From Candidatus Eiseniibacteriota bacterium (GTDB taxonomy: Bacteria; Arandabacterota; Arandabacteria; JAGLYR01), in NCBI GenBank assembly GCA_023132135.1, contig JAGLYR010000046.1:1-55158 (forward strand): 55,158 nucleotides of DNA, read 5' to 3'. Shown one piece after another: positions 44,408-52,800 of the stretch. Each line of letters begins with the position of its first letter. Position 1 is the stretch's first letter. Below the pieces are notes generated by a model. It was not told where the DNA came from and did no database searches. It was given only the letters and a program-made list of their open reading frames with translations. The position numbers were made by a program, and so were the translations under genes.

Positions 44408-45775
44408 CTACTGACCTTGTCCGGCAGGGAAAAGAACATCCCCGACGAGTTGCTCCACATCCGCGACGGCTTCGTGATAGTCCGTCAACGCACCGATCCA
44501 GTGTTCCCTGACTTCGAAGTAGATCCTCTGGGCATCCAGCATATCCAGGTATCCGAGCCGGCCCTCCCGGTATGCTTCCTCGGTCGCACTGAGCGCCTCT
44601 CTCGCCGCGGGCAGAACCACATCTTTCAAGCTGGAGGCTTCCGCGTAAGCGGCCGCAAGATTCCCGTACGCTTCGCCCAGGGCGAGGCGGGCCTTGACAT
44701 CGGCCGCTCTCTGTTGTTCCCCGGCTTGCGCCAAACGGTACTCGGTTTCCCGCACGCTCCCCTGGTTACGGTCGAAGAGAGGAAACGGGATGGACAGCTC
44801 GACCACGTACGCGTGATCGCCGGTTTCGTTGAATCGCTGGATTCCACCGCTGAGCGTGAGGTCCGGAATGCGCCCCGCCTTTTCCATTTCCACGCTCGCG
44901 TGGCGGCGCTCCGTCTCGGTATTCCATCGTGCGACCTCCGGGTTCCGGGCAGTCTGAACGAGCAGCGCCTCCAGGGGTGGAATCTCTGTCACACCCTCCA
45001 GGCGGCCCTCCACCCCGTCGAAGGTTACCGAGTTCGCCCCCCATGCCGCGGCCAGTCGTTTCCGGGCCACATTCAGATCACGGCGGGCGTGTTCATGCTG
45101 GATTCGAGCGGTGGCCAGAGTGACTCCGGCCCTGGTTTCCTCCAGGGAGGAAACCCTTCCGGCTTCTACGCGAATGGATACCGCCTCGTGGATCTCCACA
45201 GAGAGGCGCACCATGTCCGCAGTCAGTGCGAGTCGCTCCTGGGCTCCCAGCACTGCGACAAAGGCCTTGCGCGTCTCTGTGAGAACATCCAGCCGCTTGG
45301 ATTCATAGTTCCACCCGGCGAGATCCTTCTCGAGGGCTGCGACTCTGGCCCGCTTCGAACGCTTTCCTCCCAGCTCGAGCCGTTGGCTGAGCATGGGTTT
45401 GATCACGGCCGCGTCCAGCTCGCGCTGCCCGCCGGTCCCGCCGAATCCCTCCACCTCCACACCGATCTCCGGGTTGGGTCGAAGCCCGGCCTGAACCGCT
45501 CGCGCCTCGGCGGCCCGGACTTCCCATGAGAAGGCGGCCAGATCCGGGTTCAGCCGGAGGGCATAGGCTAATGCGTTCTCAAGGGTCACCGTCCCGGTGG
45601 GCCCGCCCCGATCGGACTGGGGAAGCTCCGCTCGCGTCGGTTCTTTGGGCGCTTGAAAGGTCTCGTACTGCCCGCCCAGCGGTCGGGGGTTCGGACCGCC
45701 TCCGGAATGCACCGCGCACCCGCTGAGCACGACAGTGACGATGACCGCCTGTATTGTGAAACGGATTTCTTTCAT
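44408..45775 (-). CDS. Outer-membrane channel lipoprotein (CzcC/CusC family)
   Basis: A 455-residue TolC-family protein with a good lipobox (VVLSGC), so it should be a lipidated outer-membrane channel like CusC. Two OEP repeats are seen (LENALAYALRLNPDLAAFSW and the second half from AVSIRVEAGRVSSLEETRAG). The ATG at 45775 with GAGGG upstream is preferred to a longer frame. It forms the outer-membrane exit of the metal pump encoded downstream. Confidence 0.92.
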   Translation of the reverse strand: MKEIRFTIQAVIVTVVLSGCAVHSGGGPNPRPLGGQYETFQAPKEPTRAELPQSDRGGPTGTVTLENALAYALRLNPDLAAFSWEVRAAEARAVQAGLRPNPEIGVEVEGFGGTGGQRELDAAVIKPMLSQRLELGGKRSKRARVAALEKDLAGWNYESKRLDVLTETRKAFVAVLGAQERLALTADMVRLSVEIHEAVSIRVEAGRVSSLEETRAGVTLATARIQHEHARRDLNVARKRLAAAWGANSVTFDGVEGRLEGVTEIPPLEALLVQTARNPEVARWNTETERRHASVEMEKAGRIPDLTLSGGIQRFNETGDHAYVVELSIPFPLFDRNQGSVRETEYRLAQAGEQQRAADVKARLALGEAYGNLAAAYAEASSLKDVVLPAAREALSATEEAYREGRLGYLDMLDAQRIYFEVREHWIGALTDYHEAVADVEQLVGDVLFPAGQGQ

Positions 45776-45882
45776 AAGAATCCCTCGGAACAGACTCGAC
45801 TCATGAATCCCATGGGGACCGGGACAGGGCGCGAATCGGCGCATATCCCGGAGGTGCGATCTGGCGAATCAGCTCCGAGGGA

Positions 45883-46323
45883 TCAGATAAGAAGAACAAC
45901 GCTGCGGATGGAAGTGAGACGTGGGGGGTTCCAGGGCGGCGGGCGAACCGGCATCTTCCTGCACTGCACGTCCGACGAAAACGGCTCGCGGGAAACGTCC
46001 GCCAGGAAGTGGACCTCGAGCCCGGAGGATGCCTCCGGAGCCCGGGAGTTGTTCTGATACACGGGGACCTGAATGTCTATGCAGGGGCCGCAATGACACC
46101 CGGGCTCAAGGCTCCCGCTCGCGTCCGCTGCGTGCGAACAACACCCGGGGGAGACCTGGCCGGGAGGGAAGGGGCAATGACCCTCCCGGGAATCCTCGAC
46201 GACGACGCGCCCACTCCCACTGATGCAGAACATTGGCGACTCGAGGGCTCCCGGCACTACGACCGGGAGGTACGTCGCGAGGCACACGCATATCCAGAGA
46301 ATCGACGCCCGGAATGTTCTCAA
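45883..46323 (-). CDS. Cys-rich secreted protein heading the metal-efflux operon
   Basis: A 146-residue protein with an N-terminal hydrophobic segment (ILWICVCLATYLPVVV) and a Cys-rich mature part (Cys33, 50, 61, 62, 76, 78, 81; CHCGPCIDIQVP). I know similar unnamed proteins only as first genes of czc/cus-like operons; a periplasmic metal-binding role is inferred from that and from the cysteines. The start is a TTG at 46323 with AGGA nine bases upstream; no ATG exists in frame. It is separated from the channel gene by 107 bp, in which I see no further signal. Confidence 0.6.
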   Translation of the reverse strand: MRTFRASILWICVCLATYLPVVVPGALESPMFCISGSGRVVVEDSREGHCPFPPGQVSPGCCSHAADASGSLEPGCHCGPCIDIQVPVYQNNSRAPEASSGLEVHFLADVSREPFSSDVQCRKMPVRPPPWNPPRLTSIRSVVLLI

Positions 46324-46377
46324 GAACCCACATCCTGATGGAGGCCCATTATTATCTGCTGTGTCTGATATAGATAT

Positions 46378-46406
46378 AGTATATAGCTTCCTCCGGCCCC
46401 TGTCAA
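46378..46406 (-). promoter_or_regulatory. Metal-efflux operon promoter
   Basis: On the minus strand TTGACA (46406-46401), 17 bp and TATACT (46383-46378) give a nearly perfect sigma70 promoter. Immediately downstream is an AT-rich dyad/direct-repeat block (plus strand GATATAGATATAGTATATAG, 46367-46386), the only AT island nearby, suited to a repressor. The 17-bp spacer argues against a MerR-type activator. Confidence 0.7.
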
Positions 46407-46438
46407 CCCCGTTCCTGTTCTTTACGTTGCGGACTCTG

Positions 46439-47338
46439 CTATTTCTTCTTCAAATAGATATCTCCGCTGAATGAGTTCACCTCCACGCGGGCGGCGCCGG
46501 ATCCGAGGGTGAAGAAGAGTTCCTTGCCCGGCGAGTACTTCCCTGAACGTTCGCCGTCGGACCCGAAGTCATTGTCGATGTCCCCGCTGAAGGTTGTGAT
46601 CTCGAACTCGGCATCAGACTTCCTGGCCAGTGTGAGGACCACATCGCCACTGTGGGAATCGAATGAGAACGAACCGTCTCCCACGATCCGCCCGGCGAAT
46701 TCGACCTCTCCGGAAACGCTTTCCATTCGAATGGATGCGAACTCCCCACCGGAAATCCGGCAGTCCCCGCTCACGGTTGCGATGTTCAGCTTCCCAGAGG
46801 CGCCCTCCACGTGCAGATCGCCGCTGACACTGGCGGCCACGACATCGTCACAGTCCACCTCGAGGTCGACGTCGCCACTGACCGATTCGGCCTCCAACCT
46901 CTCCATCCGGCCGATCACGCCGACATCACCGCTCACACTCTGAATACTGATCTTGCCCTCACACTTGCTCACATCCACGTCCGCGCTCACGGCGGAAACA
47001 TCCAGTCTGCATCCCTTGGGCACCTTGATGTCCAGAATGGTTTTCTCCACGTTTCTCGAGTGCTTGGGGAGCTCCACACGGATTTCCAGGCGCTTCTTGT
47101 CGCCCTCCACCGCGAGCCGCTCAGCTCCCTTCCCCAGTGTACCCTTGATCTCGACCTTGTCCCGGCCCCAGCCCGTAACCGTAATCGACCCGCTGATGTT
47201 GCTGATGATCACGGTGCCGTCACTCTTGAGGCTCGCCGATTCGTCGATTTTCTCCTGCGCAACCACCGGGCAAGCGATGACCGCCACAGCGAGTGCGAGG
47301 GCCACGACCATTGTGAGATTCCGGGAGTTGGTTCTCAT
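46439..47338 (-). CDS. DUF4097-type beta-repeat protein
   Basis: A 299-residue secreted protein with a signal peptide (LTMVVALALAVAVIACPVVA) and a repeated beta pattern (VSGDV/VSGDL/SVSGEV motifs every ~18-20 residues) typical of DUF4097/DUF4098 adhesin-like solenoids. Ten or so turns form the whole mature protein. It follows the anti-sigma gene by 60 bp in the same orientation, so it is probably part of the ECF regulon or operon. Such proteins often accompany ECF sigma/anti-sigma pairs; the molecular role is unknown. GGAGAG precedes the ATG. Confidence 0.85.
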   Translation of the reverse strand: MRTNSRNLTMVVALALAVAVIACPVVAQEKIDESASLKSDGTVIISNISGSITVTGWGRDKVEIKGTLGKGAERLAVEGDKKRLEIRVELPKHSRNVEKTILDIKVPKGCRLDVSAVSADVDVSKCEGKISIQSVSGDVGVIGRMERLEAESVSGDVDLEVDCDDVVAASVSGDLHVEGASGKLNIATVSGDCRISGGEFASIRMESVSGEVEFAGRIVGDGSFSFDSHSGDVVLTLARKSDAEFEITTFSGDIDNDFGSDGERSGKYSPGKELFFTLGSGAARVEVNSFSGDIYLKKK

Positions 47339-47398
47339 TTTGCTCTCTCCTTCGCGTTCGGCCCGGGATGCAACGCTTCCCCCGCGCCCATCTTTGGA

Positions 47399-48085
47399 TT
47401 ATGTGTCCGCTGCCAATCGGCTTGCCCGTCCCTGAAGAGCGATTTTCGTGCGGTAGGCCGCCGCCAGCATCCTGGCAATCCTGGGACTGTCGGAGTTGGC
47501 GCTCCATGCCTCCCGCAATTCCGCAATGCTTCTGTTCACGATTCGCACATTCTCCATGATCAGCCCGACCACAGGCAGTTCTCTTTTGATATCCCGTTCG
47601 GCGGTGTACGCGGCGAGCTCGAGATATCCCTGCTCGCACTCCGCCTCCAGAGACTCGATGAGAGCTCCGGCCATCGGATCGGGGCCCGGCCACTCCGCCG
47701 GACCCGGTTCGCTCGGCATACGGGCCGGTCCCTGAGTGCCCAGAGCAATGAACAGCGCCAGAACAGCCACGGTTGTCGCCGGTACCGCCACGGGCCAGAA
47801 CCCGCGCCACGCCGTCAGCAATCCGAGAAATCGTCGGAACCCGCCCGCCCTCGCGAATGGTTCCACTTCGCTGGTTCTTTCCGCAACCGCCGCCCAGAGA
47901 TCGTGCTCGGGCTCGATGCTGCGGGGAAGAGATCCTGCCTCCTCGATGATGGCGCGCAGCTGTTCCACCTCGTTGCGGCAAGTCCGGCATTCCTCAAGAT
48001 GGGCCTGCAGATCCTCCGCCTGCTCCGACGGGAGAAGCCCGTCAACGTAGCCGCCCAGGAGCTCCCGCGCTTCTTCGTGCTTCAC
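47399..48085 (-). CDS. Zinc-finger anti-sigma factor
   Basis: A 228-residue membrane anti-sigma factor. The N-terminal zf-HC2 motif is HLEECRTC (His29, Cys33, Cys36), in the anti-sigma domain that binds and holds the ECF factor. A single TM helix (WPVAVPATTVAVLALFIAL, ~96-114) leads to an extracytoplasmic helical region ending IALQGRASRLAADT. The gene starts with GTG, overlapping the sigma gene stop as GTGA, so the two are produced together. The signal that releases the sigma factor is unknown. Confidence 0.88.
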   Translation of the reverse strand: MKHEEARELLGGYVDGLLPSEQAEDLQAHLEECRTCRNEVEQLRAIIEEAGSLPRSIEPEHDLWAAVAERTSEVEPFARAGGFRRFLGLLTAWRGFWPVAVPATTVAVLALFIALGTQGPARMPSEPGPAEWPGPDPMAGALIESLEAECEQGYLELAAYTAERDIKRELPVVGLIMENVRIVNRSIAELREAWSANSDSPRIARMLAAAYRTKIALQGRASRLAADT

Positions 48086-48696
48086 TGGCCCATCACCTCC
48101 CTCGATTTGCTCCGGCTCTCGCCGAGCGCGCCCCTGAGCAGTTTTCTGGCCCGGTGCAGTTGGGCCCGCGCCGTCCCTGACGAGAGCCCCATCATTTCAG
48201 CAATCTCCCTGTGACGATAACCGTACACGTCGTGAAGGACGAAAACAGACCGTGCTCCATCCGGCAGACAGCGAATGGCTCTTTCCAGGTCGATGGCGTC
48301 CCCGGGGTGACTGACACCGTGAGAACCGCCTGCGTGCATTCCGGCTGCCTCTCCATCGAGGTCCCTCCACTTCGACCACCGGGCTTCCGCACGCCAGCTC
48401 TCGATGACCACGTTGATTGCCAGGCGCCGGAGCCAACCGCCAAAAGATCCGCGTCTCCCATATGAGCCCAGTTTCTCCCAGACCCGGACGAAAACGTCCT
48501 GGGTCAGAGTTTCCGCCTGTTCCTTATCGGCGATCATTCGCAGGCAGATCGCGTACACCCAACCCACATGAAGCCGGTACAGCCGCTCGAAGGAAGCATG
48601 ATCACCCCGCTGCGCTCTGGCAACCAGCTCCGGCACAGCCGGATCCACTTCCGCGCCCTTGCGGTCTTTCTCGTTCAGTACTCTCGAGTCCTCCAA
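48082..48696 (-). CDS. ECF-type sigma factor
   Basis: A 204-residue RpoE-like ECF sigma factor. The sigma2 region is FERLYRLHVGWVYAICLRM with QDVFVRVWEKLGSY and the WLRRLAINVVI core. A linker precedes the sigma4 region (LPDGARSVFVLHDVYGYRHR and EIAEMMGLSSGTARAQLHRA). The start codon is TTG with AGGAGG six bases upstream. The Shine-Dalgarno lies in a small dyad, CCTCCAGGAGG, which may modulate initiation. It probably controls this operon and envelope genes. Confidence 0.9.
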   Translation of the reverse strand: MEDSRVLNEKDRKGAEVDPAVPELVARAQRGDHASFERLYRLHVGWVYAICLRMIADKEQAETLTQDVFVRVWEKLGSYGRRGSFGGWLRRLAINVVIESWRAEARWSKWRDLDGEAAGMHAGGSHGVSHPGDAIDLERAIRCLPDGARSVFVLHDVYGYRHREIAEMMGLSSGTARAQLHRARKLLRGALGESRSKSREVMGQ

Positions 48697-48743
48697 AAGC
48701 GTCCTCCTGGAGGTGGTGTCTTGCTACCGGCTTCCGTATGATT

Positions 48744-48770
48744 GACGGCGGCAGCAGGAGAAACGTTTAA
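48744..48770 (-). promoter_or_regulatory. Candidate ECF-dependent promoter
   Basis: On the minus strand TTAAACGTTT (48770-48761) precedes CGTC (48747-48744); AAAC and CGTC are 17 bp apart, as in many AAC/CGTC-type ECF promoters. It lies 48 bp before the sigma start, consistent with autoregulation. It is a short match and could be chance. Confidence 0.4.
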
Positions 48771-48823
48771 CCCGATTCTGCATCAGCCGCCGATATGGCA
48801 AGTGGGCAAAGAGCAAGACTCCA

Positions 48824-48960
48824 AAGCTTGAACCACGAAGCCCACGAAGAGCACGAAGGGGAACGGCTGGGACCTGTGTTTTCGGGATTCCGGGACATAT
48901 GTCCCGAAATCCCGAAAGGAATTCCTTCGTGCTCTTCGTGGGCTTCGTGGTTCGAGCTTC
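48824..48960. repeat. Composite cruciform: two inverted TTCGTGG repeats around a palindrome
   Basis: The left arm (48824-48863, minus orientation, AAGCTTGAACCACGAAGCCC onward) and right arm (48920-48960, TTCCTTCGTGCTCTTCGTGG onward) are inverted copies of about 38 bp. Between them lies a near-perfect palindrome with 16-bp arms (48881-48896 and 48901-48916, spacer ATAT). The total is 137 bp, and elsewhere in the window only halves of it are found. It sits between the ECF and FKBP genes. Confidence 0.8.
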
Positions 48961-48970
48961 TGGTCCTTCC

Positions 48971-49681
48971 CTACTCTCCGATCGAAAGCAATTCCACTTC
49001 GAAGATAAGCGTGGCGTTGGGTCCGATGATCTGGCCCCCGCCCCGCTCTCCGTACGCGAGTTCTGAGGGAATGAAGAACCGGTACTTGCTTCCGACAGAC
49101 ATCAGCTGCACACCCTCGGTCCATCCCGGAATCACCTTGTCCAGCTGGAAGCCGGCCGGCTCGCCGCGCTTGTACGAACTGTCAAATTCCGTCCCGTCCA
49201 GAAGGGTGCCCAGGTAGTGAACGGAGACGACATCGGTTGCCTTGGGCTTGGGGCCGTCTCCCTCGGTTATCACGGTATACTGCAGCCCGCTCTCGGTCGT
49301 CACGACCCCGTCCGCCGTCTTGTTAGCCTCGAGGAACTTCCGGCCCTCCTCGATATTGGTTTTGCTCAGACCATCGCGCTTCTTGGCGCCCTCTTCCTGC
49401 ACCTTCTGCTGGAATTCCATCATCACGGTGCTCATCTCCTCTTGGGTCAGGAGGCACTCCCGCTCCTCGACTGTGTCCTTGAGCCCCTGGAGGAGGGAGG
49501 CCAGATCAATGTCCACCGGCATACCCTTCACGTAGGATCCGAAATCCATCCCCAGCGCGTAGCTGGATTTCTCCGTGAAATCCTTCAGGCTCGTCTTGCC
49601 GGCCGTGTCTCCCGTCTTTGCGCAAGAGAGGAGAGAGAAAATCGCAGCGACGACTACAGTCACTGCCATGCCCCGCTTCAT
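48971..49681 (-). CDS. FKBP-type peptidyl-prolyl isomerase, lipoprotein
   Basis: A 236-residue Mip/FkpA-like foldase. The lipoprotein signal (MKRGMAVTVVVAAIFSLLSC, Cys20) is followed by an N-terminal helical dimerisation domain (SYALGMDFGSYVKGMPVDID to KFLEANK). The FKBP domain runs from about residue 130 (TTESGLQYTVITEGDGPKPK, VHYLGTLLDGTEFDSSY, VIPGWTEGVQLMSVGSKYRF, IPSELAYGERG). It should assist folding of envelope proteins in the periplasm. A weak promoter is proposed at 49781-49809. Confidence 0.93.
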   Translation of the reverse strand: MKRGMAVTVVVAAIFSLLSCAKTGDTAGKTSLKDFTEKSSYALGMDFGSYVKGMPVDIDLASLLQGLKDTVEERECLLTQEEMSTVMMEFQQKVQEEGAKKRDGLSKTNIEEGRKFLEANKTADGVVTTESGLQYTVITEGDGPKPKATDVVSVHYLGTLLDGTEFDSSYKRGEPAGFQLDKVIPGWTEGVQLMSVGSKYRFFIPSELAYGERGGGQIIGPNATLIFEVELLSIGE

Positions 49682-49780
49682 GTGCGTATCCTTTCAACTC
49701 GGGTTCAGAAGGCCTCGAGGGCGGGATGGTTCCGGGACCCTCGAGGGTTGGCTTGTGTGGATGAATGGTCGTGTGTTCCC

Positions 49781-49809
49781 AAACTACGGGGAATCGTACA
49801 TCGCGTCAA
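49781..49809 (-). promoter_or_regulatory. Possible promoter of the FKBP gene
   Basis: On the minus strand TTGACG (49809-49804), 17 bp, TAGTTT (49786-49781). The -35 is good, the -10 only fair. It would give a 5' leader of about 90 nt. Confidence 0.35.
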
Positions 49810-49840
49810 CGGATAATGGAAGGGGAAGAGACAGGCTCTC

Positions 49841-49882
49841 CCCCTTCGTGTATTTCGTGGACTTCGTGGTTGAAGCTTTTTT
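49841..49882 (+). repeat. TTCGTGG-type repeat, copy 7
   Basis: CCCCTTCGTGTATTTCGTGG followed by ACTTCGTGGTTGAAGC and a run of six T. It lies directly 3' of the tricorn-like gene. Confidence 0.7.
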
Positions 49883-49898
49883 CCTATTGCCCTCTGGC

Positions 49899-52800
49899 CT
49901 AGTGGTCCTCGGGGCGGATACCCATGCCGCTTCGATCCGGATAGTCCGGGCGGTCGGGCGCGCGATACGGACTGCGCCGGATTTCGTCCAGCATGTGCTC
50001 GATGGCCGCGTCCAGCTGGGGATCGCCCCCGTCCGCCATCAACGCCGGATCGTCGACCACCTCGATATCCGGATCCACACCATGGCCCTCGATGCCCCAT
50101 GTCCCGTCCTTCTCGTAGAAGGCGAAGGTGGGAACGCTCGTGTATCCGCCGTCGATGAGCCGCGGGTTTCCGCTCATCCCCACCAGGCCACCCCAGGTCC
50201 GGGTCCCGACCAGTTTGCCCAGCCCTGAAGCGCGAAACCAGAACGGGAAGTAGTCTCCTCCGGAGCCGGCCAGCCCGTTGATGAGCATGCATTTGGGTCC
50301 GTGGTGAGCATCCCCGGGCGTCACGTACTCGTCCGCCTGGTTGTAACGCGTCGCCCAGTAGTTGGCGACAGGGCGGTTCAACAGCTCGATCATGCGGGTC
50401 GGGACAAAGCCGCCGCCGTTCCACCGTTCATCAACAATCAGCGCCTCTTTCTCGAGCTGGCCCACATACTGGCGATGGAGCTCGTTCACGCCCTGGTGCG
50501 CCGTGTTGGGCACGTAGATGTAACCGACCCTGCCGTTCGATTTCTCATCCACGTAGGCTCGGCTCTTCTCCACCCAAGCCCGGAAGCGAAGATCGGAGTC
50601 GCTGTCCATGAGATCCACCACGACCTGGCGGGTGTCGTCATCGATCGTCGACTTGTCGCTCACCGTGAGGGTGACGGTTTTCCCCGCCAATCCCTGGAAT
50701 GCGGCCCACGGATCCTTGGCCGCGTCCAGGTGAATCCCGTTGACGGCCAGGAGGTAGTCGCCCACCTTCACGTCCACTCCCGGCTGGCTGAGGGGACCCC
50801 GGTCGTCGATGTCCCAGGTTCCGCCCTCATAGATCTTCGAGATTCTGTACGCGTCCCTGGACAGCTCGAAGTCGCACCCCAGCATCCCCACGGACATCCG
50901 CGGGGGCGTCTCGTAGTCACCGCCGAAATAGTATGCGTGGCCGACGTTGAGCTCGGAAATCATCTCCCCGATAATGAAGCCGACGTCCTCACGCGACGCG
51001 CAATCATCCAGCATCGCGGCATAGTGTTCACGCATCCCTTCCCAGCCTACCCGGTGCATGTTCGGGTCATAGAAGAAATCCCGGTGAATCCGCCAGGCCT
51101 CGTGGAAGATCTGCCGCCACTCTTCCCGGGGGTCGATCGTGACCGTCATTCCGTCGGTGGAGATCATGTTCTCCATGGTCTGCTCGGGCTTGGCCTCGAC
51201 AATGGCCATCCCGCCCTCCTCCTGGACGACGAGCAGCATCTTCCCGTCTCCCGAGATGGCCATCCCCCCGGGGCCGGCCAGGACCGTCTTCTCGCGTTCT
51301 TCCTCCTTCTCCTCGTCAAGATCAAAGAGTTGGATGACCGGATCGTCGTCCGTTCCGCGAAGTGGGTGCCGAATGTACAGGAGTTTTCCCTCGTCGTTGA
51401 AGCAGAGGTTCGAGAAATTCCCCCGGGAGACGGGGACAGACACGGCCCGGCGCTCAAAGCCCTCAAGATCGATCTCCACGGGTTCGGGCTCTTTCTTCTT
51501 GTCCTTGTCGTCTTCGCCATCTTCGCCATCTTCGTCCTCGTCCCCGGATTCCTCCTCGTCCTCGCCCCAGGTTTCGCCGTCGCTCTCGGGCGCAAACGGA
51601 GAAGGCGTATCGTTCTTCAGGGGGACAAGGTACAGCCGGTCCGTATGGGCGTGAATGAAGCTGTTTCCGTAGTCGTCGTACATCGCGGAGGAAAAGTCCC
51701 GTTCGGAGGCGAAGAACAGGTACTTGCCTTCCCGGTCGAAGGTCGGCCAGGTATCGTTGAACATGCCTTCGGTGACGCGATGCTTCTTGTCCTTGTCCAC
51801 GTTGTAGAGCCAGATGCTGAAGGGCTTTCGACTGGTCTCGGAAAAGGCGAACGCCAGCCAGTTGGAATCGCTGGACCAGCTCACCGGAGCCCGGTATCCG
51901 CCCGGCGTACGGTGGATGGTCCGGATCCTCCCCTTGTCCACGTTGTGGATGTAGAGCGAGCCTTCCAGGTCCCAGAAGGCCACCCATTTCGAATCGGGGG
52001 ACCACAGGGGGTCGTACAGGTAACCCTTGCCCTCGTCCGTCAGCTTGCGCGTCTCCCCCAGGCCGTCGGACTGGGCCAGGTACAACTCGTAGTCTCCCGT
52101 CTCGTCCGAGAAGTAGGCAATCCACTGTCCGTCCGGACTCCAGGCCGGATCGCGCTCGGCAATCCCGTTGGTCCGGGTCAGGTTGACGGGTGAGCCCTTC
52201 TTGGCGGGCAGTGTCCAGATGTCGCCCCGGGCCTCCACAACGGCCCGCTTTCCTGTCGACGAGATGTTGCGGTCGAAGACGAGACTGCTGACGTCTTCCG
52301 CCTGAACCCGGACCTCGGGGCGGTCCCCGGGAATCGTCACTTGGACAGTCCGGGCTTTTCCCGTATCGAGGTCGAGAAGGTAGAGATCCGGGCCCATCTG
52401 GAACACGATGTCGCTCGGGCCCACCGACGGCCATTTGACATCGTAGTCGGCGAAGCGGGTGACCTGTTTCCGCTCACTGGTCCTGGTGTTGTACACCCAG
52501 ATGTTCAACCGGTGGTTGGGACCTGCATCGGAAAGATAGTAGATGTCGTCGCCGTGCCACATCGGGAAGGAATCGGTGCCGCCCCATTCCGTGATCTTCC
52601 TGGAGGTGTGCTTGGTCAGGTGGAAGAGCCAGATGTCTGTGGCCATCCCGCCCATGTACCGTTTCCATGTGCGGTGGTCGCGAGTGTACGGGAGATAGGC
52701 CAGCCACTTGCCGTCGGGGCCGATGCTGGCCATCGCGCCGTACGGCACGGGAAGTTGCTCAGGAAGACCGCCCCCGGATGAGACCGTGAACAACTCGCTG

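Noticed and set aside
43058-45529. An 823-residue open frame antisense to the adaptor and channel genes
   Set aside because: It crosses two well-supported genes and their spacer on the other strand and has no recognisable protein features.
50301-52193. A 630-residue open frame antisense to the tricorn-like gene
   Set aside because: It is a GC-driven shadow; the minus strand has signal peptide, propellers and PDZ/S41 motifs in one frame.
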